A DNA stretch of 64,000 nt, taken from contig NZ_CP038853.1 in assembly GCF_004792415.1 (NCBI RefSeq), positions 3,472,001 through 3,536,000 of the forward strand, read 5' to 3'. The stretch is from Pantoea vagans (GTDB lineage Bacteria; Pseudomonadota; Gammaproteobacteria; Enterobacterales; Enterobacteriaceae). The notes under the pieces were generated by a model. That model saw only the letters and a program-made list of their open reading frames with translations. It did not search any database and was not told where the DNA came from. Each line of letters opens with the position of its first letter. Position 1 is the stretch's first letter. Positions 39,182-47,439 of the stretch are shown in pieces. A program made the translations under genes and the position numbers.

Positions 39182-40414
39182 GTGGCGGAAATATTGTCGG
39201 TTATTGAACATAGCTCGCTACCGATTATTGCAGAAAGAACCATAGATCAGTACGCGCTGGGCATTCATCATGCCCGCTTGCTGGAAAAGCTGGCGCCAAG
39301 TCTTCCTGCCGGCACCTTTAGCTGGGGCCATCAATCGATTCGTTTCGCACAATTTTGCGGCGTAATTCAGCTAGACGATTTAACACTTGAAATCCTGCCT
39401 AAGATACATGGTAAAGAGGAACAGCCTGAATCGTGCCGTGCAGCAATGGTGCAAATGCTGCATACCGCCCGACTCATGCGTACACATAAAGGGGCGCAGG
39501 CGAGTATCAATACTCAGCAACATAGCCTACTGGATATATTTATCCAGCACTTTTGCCATGATTTGCATACGCAGATCCTCCAGGGCAAGTTACGCAATTA
39601 TATAGAACAGGAAGAAAACCTGTCAGTAATGCGCGGCCGCCTGGTTATCCCACAACATGTCCGGCACAACTTAGTTCATAAAGAACGTCTTTATTGTCGC
39701 TTCGACGAGTTTAGCGAAGACATGCTGTTAAATCAGATACTCCGCTTTACCCTACGCCTGCTAATACCTTGGACACGCTCCGGCAAAACCAAAAAAAAGT
39801 TAATCGAACTGTTAATGCATTTTAATGGCATTAATGATGCACCCATCACTCTGCAATCATTCAAGTTACTTAAAAACGATCGCATTACCCAACGATTTCA
39901 GCCTGTACTTGAACAGTGTCGATTGTTTATTGCCGCGATCAAACCAGATGTACTAGCGGGCAGCACGCCGCTGTTTTCATTGCTGTTTGATATGAATCGT
40001 CTGTTTGAAGCATGGGTAGCAGAAAAGCTGAAGCCTTGGGCACACCATCAGGGCTGGCATCTTCGTACTCAAGGCCCCCGAAAATATCTGGCAATGCACG
40101 ACAATGATTCCCCAAAATTTCAATTAAGGCCGGATATTGCATTAGTTGATGACGATGGAAATCCGCAGTTAATAGCGGACACTAAGTGGAAATTGCTGAA
40201 CGCAGCAGATAGAAAACTCGGGGTTTCCAGTAGCGATATGTATCAGCTTTATGCCTATGCAGGATGCTATAAGGTCTCACGCTTGCAGTTAATTTACCCA
40301 AGGCAGTCAGGTTTGCTTTCAGACTATAATTTTATGCTCCAGGGGATGCATGCGCCAAGACTTACAGTAAAAACAATCGATATAGACGGCTTCACGGAAA
40401 TGGCATGGGATTAA
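39182..40414 (+). CDS. mcrC: McrC-family nuclease subunit
   Basis: 410 residues, starting 3 bp after mcrB with a GTG at 39182. The C-terminal PD-(D/E)xK nuclease core shows LRPDIALVDDDG then LIADTKWK, with Asp and the D-x-K pair in place, and SSSDMYQLYAYAG behind it. The N-terminal half resembles the McrC stalk that docks into the McrB ring. Together they form a modification-dependent or non-self-sensing restriction machine. Last gene of the island before the satellite prophage. Confidence 0.9.
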   Translation: MAEILSVIEHSSLPIIAERTIDQYALGIHHARLLEKLAPSLPAGTFSWGHQSIRFAQFCGVIQLDDLTLEILPKIHGKEEQPESCRAAMVQMLHTARLMRTHKGAQASINTQQHSLLDIFIQHFCHDLHTQILQGKLRNYIEQEENLSVMRGRLVIPQHVRHNLVHKERLYCRFDEFSEDMLLNQILRFTLRLLIPWTRSGKTKKKLIELLMHFNGINDAPITLQSFKLLKNDRITQRFQPVLEQCRLFIAAIKPDVLAGSTPLFSLLFDMNRLFEAWVAEKLKPWAHHQGWHLRTQGPRKYLAMHDNDSPKFQLRPDIALVDDDGNPQLIADTKWKLLNAADRKLGVSSSDMYQLYAYAGCYKVSRLQLIYPRQSGLLSDYNFMLQGMHAPRLTVKTIDIDGFTEMAWD

Positions 40415-40580
40415 CTTCCCGTTGAGATTTTAAATTATTCGAGCCCGTTAAAAATAGCAAAGTATGTCCTGGATTTAATGAACTTACAGATTGAGAGAGT
40501 TGTGAGAAAAGACAATTTCGGTAGACACCAAATCCCAGACACAAAAAAAGCCGCCCTTGAGCGACTTTAATTCGTATACC
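40415..40580. other. Spacer between mcrC and satellite attachment site
   Basis: No gene. An imperfect hairpin AAAGCCGC-CCTTGA-GCGACTTT at about 40548-40569 may terminate mcrC transcription (one mismatch). Confidence 0.4.
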
Positions 40581-40604
40581 TGGTGCCGAAGGCCGGACTC
40601 AAAC
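40581..40604. repeat. att site: duplicated 3' end of tRNA-Leu (distal satellite junction)
   Basis: TGGTGCCGAAGGCCGGA (17 bp) is identical to the 3' end of the tRNA-Leu gene at 52714-52730, and 5 of the next 7 bases also match. A tRNA-end copy at the far side of an integrase-bearing element is the classic mark of site-specific integration. It defines a 12.1-kb element, 40581-52730. Confidence 0.88.
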
Positions 40605-40656
40605 AACACTGCAACCATATGTTTTTTATGAAGATAAAATCACAAAAAACTAAGAA

Positions 40657-40675
40657 TGCCCCCTTTTGTGCCCCC
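40657..40675. repeat. Integrase arm-type repeat pair, distal end
   Basis: Two TGCCCCC repeats start at 40657 and 40669, exactly 12 bp apart. The same pair with the same 12-bp spacing is at 52581 and 52593 beside the integrase, so these are probable arm-type binding sites of the P4-like integrase flanking attP. Confidence 0.65.
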
Positions 40676-40822
40676 ACTTTATTTTAATCAATTTTTAAGG
40701 GCAGATGATCTCTAAGATTGAAGAGTAGCCAACCAGCAGATTCCCCGACCGATAAGTTAGGCTCCGAAAGACGGAACCTAACCGCACTGGCCCTTACTGG
40801 ACGAGATAGCAACTTGCATCGA

Positions 40823-41173
40823 TTAGCTGAAAAGCCACCGTCCGGCTTTCGCTGATTCGACGAGCATATGAATCGTCAAGGGTTTCGGTTCAACGTCAGG
40901 GAGCTTTTGGGATTTAGGCCTTAAGAAGTTAGGTAGAAATCCTTTTTCATAAGGCCAATATGCAAGAAAATCAAATTCGCTGCTATCGACGCTAAATCGC
41001 TCGAAATAGTCATTCATTATTTCGTCGCCAGTTTCTCTGGCCCAGGGATATTTACCTGTTGATAGACTGGTTTCAAGCGTTAGCTCAGGCTTATTTTTTG
41101 CAAAAAGAGGCTTAGAATTATAATTATTGTCATACCATTCCAACACAGCGCTTTCCATTGTGTCTTTTACCAT
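40823..41173 (-). CDS. DUF1493-family protein
   Basis: 116 residues, soluble, with the DUF1493 signature: an acidic N-terminal part, FLAYWPYEKGF and the C-terminal PLTIHMLVESAKAGRWLF. Family members occur in enterobacteria, usually with the membrane-associated protein encoded just upstream. Function unknown. Its start overlaps the upstream gene's end by 7 bp. Lies between the distal att site and the crr-like region of the satellite, outside the conserved P4 core. Confidence 0.7.
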   Translation of the reverse strand: MVKDTMESAVLEWYDNNYNSKPLFAKNKPELTLETSLSTGKYPWARETGDEIMNDYFERFSVDSSEFDFLAYWPYEKGFLPNFLRPKSQKLPDVEPKPLTIHMLVESAKAGRWLFS

Positions 41174-41610
41174 AACTTGTCACCTTCCTTTGCAATCAGG
41201 TTATAGCTGTGAGTCGTTTTCCATGCAATTTGAACCACGTCATTCATGATAAATCCTATACCCAATATGGGTATCCAGCGCCCAGCGAAAGCACCCAGGT
41301 TATTTACGTAACTGAATCTCAATCCTTTAATGCTTTCGGTAGTAAGTGTTGGCCAGCGGTGCACTCTGATCTTTAACCAAACACGAAGATTTGCACTCAA
41401 GATTGAGGTTCCCTTAGTTGTTCCGGCTGGTTTTGCGCGCGTGGTTTGGGTTGGTTGACCTAAAATTATTAGTGCTAAAGTGGCTACATCTTCCACACCA
41501 AGCTGTTTCTGAGCCTCATCCAGGAACACGAAGAAAAAAAGCTCTCCAGCGGAAAGATTGAACATTCCTTTGTAAAAATACGTCCCTTTCAGCTCTTCGA
41601 CAGTATCCAT
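41167..41610 (-). CDS. Conserved protein of unknown function, partner of DUF1493 gene
   Basis: 147 residues. A moderately hydrophobic C-terminal segment (GAFAGRWIPILGIGFIMNDVVQIAW) may be membrane-associated, and the Gly/Pro pattern recalls proteins that accompany DUF1493 genes. The N-terminal half is VEELKGTYFYKGMFNLSAGELF. I do not recognise an activity. GGAGATG lies just before ATG 41610. The pair is likely satellite cargo. Confidence 0.6.
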   Translation of the reverse strand: MDTVEELKGTYFYKGMFNLSAGELFFFVFLDEAQKQLGVEDVATLALIILGQPTQTTRAKPAGTTKGTSILSANLRVWLKIRVHRWPTLTTESIKGLRFSYVNNLGAFAGRWIPILGIGFIMNDVVQIAWKTTHSYNLIAKEGDKLW

Positions 41611-41754
41611 TACGCATCTCCTTTATGACTGTCTCAGTACCTTATCTACCGAATTGAGGTTCGTCCATAATCAAAATTTGAGATTTATTAATTGCAGTAG
41701 AGGATACTGAATTCAAATTTTCGATAAAAAAAGATTTTACAGAAAACCCTTCAC

Positions 41755-41850
41755 ATTGTTCACCTTTCATTTTTATTTATATATATCAGTTAATTACCTG
41801 ATGAATGATAGATGTAGGGTGAAGGATATCATTCATCACTGGTGAAATTC
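41755..41850. other. crr-like replication region (GGTGAA iterons and inverted repeat)
   Basis: Three GGTGAA hexamers (41759-41764 on -, 41818-41823 and 41841-41846 on +) and a perfect 11-bp inverted repeat GATGAATGATA / TATCATTCATC (41800-41810 and 41827-41837) around one of them. P4 alpha protein binds GGTGAACA-type iterons in ori1 and in crr, about 4.5 kb apart on either side of the alpha operon; here the second cluster is 4.1 kb away at 45883-45973. Confidence 0.65.
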
Positions 41851-41856
41851 AGGCAT

Positions 41857-41880
41857 AAAAAACCGGCTTTCGCCGGTTTA
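41857..41880 (-). terminator. Rho-independent terminator of the primase operon
   Basis: Eight-base-pair stem AAACCGGC-TTTC-GCCGGTTT; read on the minus strand it is followed by TTTTTT. It lies 6 bp after the primase stop codon. Confidence 0.9.
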
Positions 41881-41885
41881 GATAG

Positions 41886-44216
41886 TCATGCTGCTGGAGG
41901 GGCGTCGCACTTTGGCAGCCAGTCGGTGCTACTTTCTTCCGTCAGATCAAGGTTGGTCTGAACACCCAGCTTTGTCCGGCGCTTCATGTAGTGCTGTCCG
42001 TATTCCCGCATGATGCTCTCCAGCGACAGGCCGAACATCTTCATGCTGAGCGGATTCCTGTAGCCGTTGGCCTCCATGTAAGCAAGATAGGCGTGATAGA
42101 GGTAACGCCTGGGCTGAAGCGGCCTGATACTTGCGTTCCCCATATAGAGCGCATTTGGCTCCGGCGTGGTGAACAGGTAGCCGCAGAAGTCCACCATCGG
42201 ATCCGCATCACGCTTGATGCGCATCGCCTCGTCAGAGTTCTGCTGCGACTGAAGCAGCGACCGGGCCTGCTGTGGCTGGCTGAACTGCTGCATCAGCTGA
42301 CGCACAATGACGGCCAGCTCACCGCTGATTTTTTCCTTCAGCTGCGGGTCACGTTCGTCTGCCGGGATGATTTCCGGGAAGTGCAGTATCACCCGGCGGC
42401 GCGACACGCCCCCGCTGCGGTCGGTAAAGCGCATCGGGTTGTTGTTCACCGCCAGAATCACCGCCGGTATGTGGGTTGAATAGGCGTCGCGGTACTTCGG
42501 GTCAACGGACACCGCATCGCCACCGGTAATCGCCTTGATGCCCGCGCCGTCGCCGCTCCACTTTTCCTGGTCGGGCAGGATAATCAGCGAATACCCAATC
42601 ACCGCCGCGCGTTCGCGGGACGACTCCAGCGTTTCGATGGTCGCGGAGGTGGTGTTGTCCGTTCCGGCCAGCATGGTGGCGATTTCCGCCATGATGCTCT
42701 TACCGCTGCCCCCGGGGCCGGTGACCTCCAGAAACAGCTGCCAGTCGTAACGGTTCGCCAGCACCATAAACAGCGCAGCCAGAATGATGTCGCGTTTGGC
42801 CGGGTTACGTCCGGCGGCGCGGTCGAGCCACTGCCAGAAGTGCGGCGCATGGTCTGCCAATGTTTCACCCTGAACGGGCTTCGTATAGTCCACCTCGCTG
42901 ACCGTGCGCAGCCAGAAGTCTTTGCTGTGCGGGCTGAAGCCGCCGGTGCGGGTGTCCAGCACGCCGTTACGGAAGCCAATCAGGCGACGCGCCGGGTCGG
43001 CCTGCTGTGGCAGCATCAGCTTCAGCGTGTCCACTACGCCCGAAATTTTGCCCGCCGAAAACGGTGCGCGCAGGCGCTGGAACAGCTTCGCCACGTCGCG
43101 CTCAAACTGCTTCCCGGAAATCACCTTCCACGCGCCGGAGCGGTAACGGGACAGAATTTCCCCGCTGGCGTCCACGGCCAGCGCGCTGCGGTAGTGCTCC
43201 GCCACGCGCTCCGCCTTTTCGCTGGCGCTCATGGCCGAAAACTCCGCCTCGCTCATCACGTCGAACGGACTGGCGGCGGGTGGCGTGGCGGCTCCGGCCA
43301 GCGCCCGCCGGGTGCTTTCCTCACCGTGCTGCATGAAGGCGTCATTCCAGTCGCCGAACACCGGCGGCAGGGCCACGGCGGCGTGGCTGGCTTCAGCGGC
43401 CTGCTTTGCTTTCTTCTGCCCGTCGCCGTTCAGGTCGCGGTCGGCGGCAATCAGCAGAGGCAGCGTGGCGTGCTTTTCACGGGCAAGGCCAGCCAGAGAA
43501 AGGAGATTGACGGACGACAGGGCAATCCACACCTCATCCCCGGTCAGGTTGTGTACCGTCAGGCCGGTGGCGTAGCCCTCCGTCAGCCAGATGCGCGCTG
43601 CCGGTTTGCCGGTGCTGAGAACGTGGCACGCGCCTTTGACCTGGCCGCCCTTCAGCGTGCGCTTCTCGCCCGCGGCGTTAATCAGCTGCACGTTCACCAG
43701 CTGCCCGCCCGTATCGTGCAGGGGAACGAGCAGGTCACCGGCACGATACGCCGTGAGCGCGACTTTCTGCGGCTTCGCCAGCGTCAGGCAGGACTGCTCC
43801 GGCCAGCCCTTACGGGACAGGTAGGCGTTCCCGTTGGCCTGCTGCGCGGTGCTGACCAGCTGCTGTGCCTGCTTCACGGCGGCCGCACGGGCAGCTTCGT
43901 TATCTTCGCCCGCGCTGGCGACAGGCGTACTGTCCACCGGTGGCAGGCTGCCGGTCAGGCTGTTTACCCGCGCAGCGGCTTCGGTCAGGCTCAGTGAGAG
44001 GGCCTTTTTCACCAGGTCCATGCCGTCACCGGCACCGCACTGATTACAAATCCACGTGCCGCGTCCCTCCTGGTCGTCAAAGCGGAAGCGGTCGGTTCCG
44101 CCGCACACCGGGCAGGAGGTATGGCGGTTCTTCACCACCTTCACGCCCAGTGCGGGCAGAATGCGGGGCCACTGGCCCCGCGCGGCCTTTGCCGCGTCTG
44201 ATACGGTCATTTTCAT
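41886..44216 (-). CDS. P4 alpha-type primase-helicase
   Basis: 776 residues, almost the same length as P4 alpha (777). N-terminal zinc finger CPVCGGTDRFRF...CNQCGAGDG (about 36-63), a Toprim-type primase region near 170-290 (WLTEGYATGLTVH, LLIAADRDLNGDG), then an SF3-type helicase with Walker A GPGGSGKSIMAEIA near 505 and ILPDQEKW, and a C-terminal origin-binding part. It initiates satellite replication at the iterons. GGGAG precedes ATG 44216; a second ATG two codons later is possible. High GC, unlike the cargo. Confidence 0.95.
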   Translation of the reverse strand: MKMTVSDAAKAARGQWPRILPALGVKVVKNRHTSCPVCGGTDRFRFDDQEGRGTWICNQCGAGDGMDLVKKALSLSLTEAAARVNSLTGSLPPVDSTPVASAGEDNEAARAAAVKQAQQLVSTAQQANGNAYLSRKGWPEQSCLTLAKPQKVALTAYRAGDLLVPLHDTGGQLVNVQLINAAGEKRTLKGGQVKGACHVLSTGKPAARIWLTEGYATGLTVHNLTGDEVWIALSSVNLLSLAGLAREKHATLPLLIAADRDLNGDGQKKAKQAAEASHAAVALPPVFGDWNDAFMQHGEESTRRALAGAATPPAASPFDVMSEAEFSAMSASEKAERVAEHYRSALAVDASGEILSRYRSGAWKVISGKQFERDVAKLFQRLRAPFSAGKISGVVDTLKLMLPQQADPARRLIGFRNGVLDTRTGGFSPHSKDFWLRTVSEVDYTKPVQGETLADHAPHFWQWLDRAAGRNPAKRDIILAALFMVLANRYDWQLFLEVTGPGGSGKSIMAEIATMLAGTDNTTSATIETLESSRERAAVIGYSLIILPDQEKWSGDGAGIKAITGGDAVSVDPKYRDAYSTHIPAVILAVNNNPMRFTDRSGGVSRRRVILHFPEIIPADERDPQLKEKISGELAVIVRQLMQQFSQPQQARSLLQSQQNSDEAMRIKRDADPMVDFCGYLFTTPEPNALYMGNASIRPLQPRRYLYHAYLAYMEANGYRNPLSMKMFGLSLESIMREYGQHYMKRRTKLGVQTNLDLTEESSTDWLPKCDAPPAA

Positions 44217-44230
44217 TATTCTGTTCTCCC

Positions 44231-44554
44231 TCAGTGCAGCACCGGCGCGTCTTTGAGGCGCCCGCAGAGTTCATCCATCACCACCTGTCCCAGAAAGCTC
44301 AGGCACGGAACCGACTTGAGCGGCCCGGCGGCCAGCAGGTCGTCGAGCAGCGCGCAGGCAATTTCCTGACCGCGCTGGCGTCCGTGCTGGCGCAGATAGA
44401 AGCCTTCCAGCTCGGTTTCAATGGCGTGCTCAAGGCGCGCCAGCGTCAGGCCGGGATAGCGCTTCTGTTCGCGGCAGACGGTCAGCCAGGCGCAGGCCAC
44501 CGCGCGGCGGGACAGCGCGGCCCGCAGCTCAGTTGAAAGGGTACGCGCGCTCAT
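44231..44554 (-). CDS. P4 orf106-like (DUF5375) early protein
   Basis: 107 residues, matching in size and place the P4 protein of 106 residues encoded before alpha. Helical, rich in Ala, Leu and Arg, with [21 protein letters not shown]. Function unknown. Its ATG overlaps the upstream stop by 4 bp, so it is translated as part of the leftward early operon. Confidence 0.75.
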   Translation of the reverse strand: MSARTLSTELRAALSRRAVACAWLTVCREQKRYPGLTLARLEHAIETELEGFYLRQHGRQRGQEIACALLDDLLAAGPLKSVPCLSFLGQVVMDELCGRLKDAPVLH

Positions 44555-44775
44555 GGCTCAACCTCTTCGTTCATCCAGCCGTCCTGACAGCGGTTTACCA
44601 CCCCGTCCAGCTGTTCGGTGATAAGAAACACAAGAGAAGCCAGCTGCGCCTGCTGTGTGGCCGGTGGCTGTTCGTGGCACTCCTGAAGCAGGGTCATGTC
44701 GCTGATAAAGCGCCCGGCGTTGCGAAGGTGCTCAAGGCATAACAGGTCGGCGTGGGAAATGGTGGCGTGAGTCAT
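44551..44775 (-). CDS. Small early-operon protein of the satellite
   Basis: 74 residues, helical and acidic ([20 protein letters not shown]). Four-base ATGA overlaps at both ends couple it to its neighbours. Such short proteins are typical between the Kil-like and orf106-like genes of P4 relatives. No known domain. Confidence 0.65.
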   Translation of the reverse strand: MTHATISHADLLCLEHLRNAGRFISDMTLLQECHEQPPATQQAQLASLVFLITEQLDGVVNRCQDGWMNEEVEP

Positions 44776-45203
44776 GCGCGCACCTCCCGGACCGGCAGGC
44801 GGGCGGCAAGGGACAGCACGTAATCGCGGGCCAGCTTCTGGCGGGCGGCACGTTCGTCAGCGGCAACGGTGCGGAGCATGTGGATACGCTGCTGGCGCTC
44901 AGTACGGCGCACGGCGGCAAAGACGAAAACAAACTGAGGGTATGGGGAATTCAGGACCGTAGCCATGATGGCAGTCTCCATTGAGTAGCGGTTATCGCCA
45001 CCACCGGAAACGCCAATTTCACTGGTGGTAGCCCGGACGGGGTTGGCGTAACCGGCCTCAATGGATACCGGCGCTTCGTGAGAAGCCCCCGCCCGGGCCA
45101 CCATTACACAGACGGCACTACGGCAATAAAACCGCAGCCCGAAAAATGGTTGCACTAAGGCATGGACACAAAAAAAGACGCATTGGGCGTCTGGTGTCGC
45201 CAT
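44772..45203 (-). CDS. Ash/Icd-like (P4 orf199/Kil region) protein
   Basis: 143 residues from the ATG at 45203; the frame stays open to 45380 (202 residues, close to P4 orf199) and an internal ATG at 44966 would give a 64-residue product. The middle carries [12 protein letters not shown] and [19 protein letters not shown], typical of Ash proteins, and the last 64 residues ([20 protein letters not shown]) match Icd-like/Kil host-cell-division inhibitors. Which starts are used is unknown; both nested products are likely. In P4 the immunity RNA CI is made from the leader of this operon. Confidence 0.65.
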   Translation of the reverse strand: MATPDAQCVFFCVHALVQPFFGLRFYCRSAVCVMVARAGASHEAPVSIEAGYANPVRATTSEIGVSGGGDNRYSMETAIMATVLNSPYPQFVFVFAAVRRTERQQRIHMLRTVAADERAARQKLARDYVLSLAARLPVREVRA

Positions 45204-45339
45204 TGAGATATTCAGGACGCCAATCCCGGCTGCCGATTTTGCGACAGCAGAAAGACTGTACCAGGGAATGGCCCCGGCGCGCAAGCCGGGGAACACAGGA
45301 AAATGCAGCATGGCGGAAAATCTCAAGAGTTGGTGAAGA

Positions 45340-45606
45340 TCATGCTGCACGTTCCCGACCACGTGCGGCGATGCGTGCATTCATCCAGGCACTGATTTCA
45401 CTGGCAAGCCACGCGACGTTCTTGCCGCCAAGCGACACCTGCGCCGGAAAAGCACTGCGGCTGATGAGGTCGTAAATGGTCGAGCGGGACAGGCCGCAGA
45501 CGTGGATCACTTCCGGCAGACGCATAAAGCGTTCCTGGACCGGGAATGATACCGGCATGGCAGGGGCCGCCGGGGCGGATGAATGAGCGCTTAAAGTCGT
45601 GTGCAT
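45340..45606 (-). CDS. vis: AlpA/Vis-family excisionase-repressor
   Basis: 88 residues, exactly the length of P4 Vis. A MerR-like winged helix of AlpA type occupies 27-75 ([20 protein letters not shown], then [19 protein letters not shown]). P4 Vis represses the late leftward promoter and is needed for excision. GAGG is 6 bp before the ATG. A Delta-box lies 102 bp upstream. It overlaps the long version of the next frame, not the version chosen here. Confidence 0.88.
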   Translation of the reverse strand: MHTTLSAHSSAPAAPAMPVSFPVQERFMRLPEVIHVCGLSRSTIYDLISRSAFPAQVSLGGKNVAWLASEISAWMNARIAARGRERAA

Positions 45607-45707
45607 GAGCTACCTCTAAGGTGTCCGTGAAGCGCCGCACAGGTGTGTACGGCATCGGGTAGCTCTTTATTTTGCGAATATTTTTGCCAGTGACAACAAC
45701 AGAAATC

Positions 45708-45725
45708 TGTCTGACCGGTCGCACA
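45708..45725 (-). promoter_or_regulatory. Ogr/Delta activator site for leftward late promoter (PLL-like)
   Basis: TGT-N12-ACA (TGTCTGACCGGTCGCACA), the Ogr/Delta binding pattern that sits at -55 in P2/P4 late promoters. It lies 102 bp upstream of vis on the minus strand, so transcription would begin near 45661. Shares TGTCTG and the right-hand CA with the rightward copy. Confidence 0.65.
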
Positions 45726-45882
45726 AAAACCACATAAAGTATGGGTGTACCAGAACAGTACTAAATAGTACTAAAGAGGGATAGTAAGGTTTTATCCAAT
45801 AACTTTAAGTTCGTTTGAATCGGATTTTAAAAACCAATCATTCTAAAGGATAAGCTAGGCCAATATCCTTCTGATGAAGAAT

Positions 45883-45973
45883 GGTGAACAGAGGGTGAAG
45901 GATTATTTTTTCACTCTTCACCTCTTAATTAACTGTATTTACTAATTTTTTCTCTCTGGTGAAGAATGGTGAA
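45883..45973. other. Replication origin candidate (ori1-like GGTGAA iterons)
   Basis: Five GGTGAA hexamers in about 90 AT-rich bases: 45883, 45894, 45958 and 45968 on + and 45917-45922 on -. The first reads GGTGAACAGA, the P4 alpha-binding iteron. Located between the divergent vis and sid transcription units, as ori is in P4. Confidence 0.72.
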
Positions 45974-46047
45974 TAATTTATTTAAAACTGAAAGCTGATA
46001 ACAGGCTTCATTGAGGCCTTTCCCTGGCTCGCCAGAAGTAATGCTTT

Positions 46048-46065
46048 TGTCTGGTCCGTCATACA
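46048..46065 (+). promoter_or_regulatory. Ogr/Delta activator site for rightward late promoter (Psid-like)
   Basis: TGT-N12-ACA (TGTCTGGTCCGTCATACA) centred at 46056.5. A -10-like CACAAT is at 46101-46106, which places the transcription start near 46112 and the site at about -55, as required for Ogr/Delta activation. The leader to the Sid-like start at 46139 is then about 27 nt. Confidence 0.75.
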
Positions 46066-46138
46066 ACGCCCTCCGGTAGCAGCCGCTGTGCCAGACCCGG
46101 CACAATTGACTTACTGAAACCAGCCGACAGGAATGCCC

Positions 46139-46882
46139 ATGACCGATAACGCCACCGTAACAGCAGCTGACGCGCTCCCTGCTTCCGTGCAGAGTGCGCT
46201 GGAAAAGGTTAACGCTGCCCGAAATGCCTGGATTGAGACGCGCCATAAACAGGAGTCAGCGGCTTCGCAGGCTGACACCATCCGCCAGCGCCGTGCTGAG
46301 ACTGAGGCGAACGCGACCGCACAGAATGACGAATGGCGCAGGCTGTTCCGTGAGAACGGCGGCGTGATGACGCCGGAGATGAAGAAGCTGCGCGCGGAGA
46401 TTGCGCTCTACCGCGAGTCGCTGGAAGAGTTTGACGCCCTGCTGGCCCTGCACGCACAGGAAAGTGAGTTCCTGCCGTGGGAGACTGCCGACCGCGCGAA
46501 AGATTACATCAGCGCCCATAACGAACTCATCCGGCTGCGTGCCATGCAGCTGTGGCAGGACTTCATGCAGACGCACGGCGGGCCGCTGATTCAGACGCTG
46601 AGCCTGCTGAAAATCACGCTGGGCCGCGAGGCATCCATCACCACCGGCGTCGTCCGGGGCGTCAACGACCCGGAAAGCGTACTCAGGGAATTTATCGCAA
46701 AACATATCACACGCCCTGCGCTTGAGCGCGACGCCCTGCCGGAGCAGGACGCAGCCTTCAGGCTGGCAGGTGTATTCCCGGATCATGCAGCCCGCACTGA
46801 CCTCAGCAAAGGCCCGTCACCGGCAGCACGGAACAGAATGCTGATCCGCCGCGAAATGGCGCAGAAGGAGCAGCAACAATGA
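46139..46882 (+). CDS. Sid-like capsid-size determination protein (first copy)
   Basis: 247 residues from ATG 46139 (AGGA 6 bp upstream; the ATG at 46133 has no room for a site). Mostly helical. The pattern ETEANATAQNDEWRRLFREN followed by GGVMTPEMKKLRAEI matches in place and kind the P4 Sid region NDADDWRTAFRAAGGVLSDE. Sid forms an external scaffold that makes the helper phage build small capsids. First late gene, downstream of a Delta box; its end overlaps psu by 4 bp. A second related gene follows at 47721. Confidence 0.72.
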   Translation: MTDNATVTAADALPASVQSALEKVNAARNAWIETRHKQESAASQADTIRQRRAETEANATAQNDEWRRLFRENGGVMTPEMKKLRAEIALYRESLEEFDALLALHAQESEFLPWETADRAKDYISAHNELIRLRAMQLWQDFMQTHGGPLIQTLSLLKITLGREASITTGVVRGVNDPESVLREFIAKHITRPALERDALPEQDAAFRLAGVFPDHAARTDLSKGPSPAARNRMLIRREMAQKEQQQ

Positions 46883-47439
46883 CCGCTGCAATCACACCCG
46901 CACAGGCGGTGGAACAGTTCCGCACCGCCCGCAGCCAGTGGCAGACGCACCTGAGTGAGCGTCAGGAGGCCGAAACGGCGCTGAATACCCTGCTCACGGC
47001 GGGCGAAAATACGGCTGATTACAGTGAGCAGGTGCCACAGCTGCGCGAACGCATCGCGGTGCTGAACTGGCAGATTAACTGCGCCGCGCGCGAGAGCGTG
47101 TATTCACAGCGGATGGTGCTGGAGGCCTGCACGGAGGATGCGCTCAGCGGTTTTATGAGCGAACACGGCCCGGCGCTCACCTCCGCGCTGGCCCCGTTCC
47201 TGAACGGCCCCGGCGGGCTTGACGTGGCCGCCCGGCTGCTGCGCAGCGCCGTGGCGCGTGAGGTGCAGCGGACGCGCCCGGCGGTGGCCGCAGCCTATCA
47301 GGACGCGCTGGCCGAAACGGGCCTTGCCCCGGAGGCCGGTATGCTGCGCGACTGTCAGGGCAGCCACACCCCCGCGCAGCACCTGCGCTTTGCGCAGCGC
47401 CGGGACCGGATTTCGCAGGAGGGCGCGCAATGGCCCTGA
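46879..47439 (+). CDS. psu: Psu-like polarity suppression / capsid decoration protein
   Basis: 186 residues (P4 Psu has 190). Conserved features are FMSEHGPALTSALAPFLNG, matching the QHGTALAAALAPEL of P4 Psu, and the C-terminal HTPAQHLRFAQRRDRIS, matching FTPAQNMIFSRKSAQL. Psu inhibits Rho-dependent termination and decorates the small capsid. AAGGAG precedes ATG 46879, which overlaps the upstream stop. Confidence 0.85.
   Translation: MTAAITPAQAVEQFRTARSQWQTHLSERQEAETALNTLLTAGENTADYSEQVPQLRERIAVLNWQINCAARESVYSQRMVLEACTEDALSGFMSEHGPALTSALAPFLNGPGGLDVAARLLRSAVAREVQRTRPAVAAAYQDALAETGLAPEAGMLRDCQGSHTPAQHLRFAQRRDRISQEGAQWP

Noticed and set aside
40548..40569. Strong terminator after mcrC
   Set aside because: The stem has a mismatch and the T-run is interrupted, so it is mentioned only as a weak candidate.
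42840..43997. 385-codon + frame opposite the primase
   Set aside because: Opposite strand of a clear P4-type primase; arginine/glycine/alanine-rich composition typical of antisense frames in GC-rich genes.
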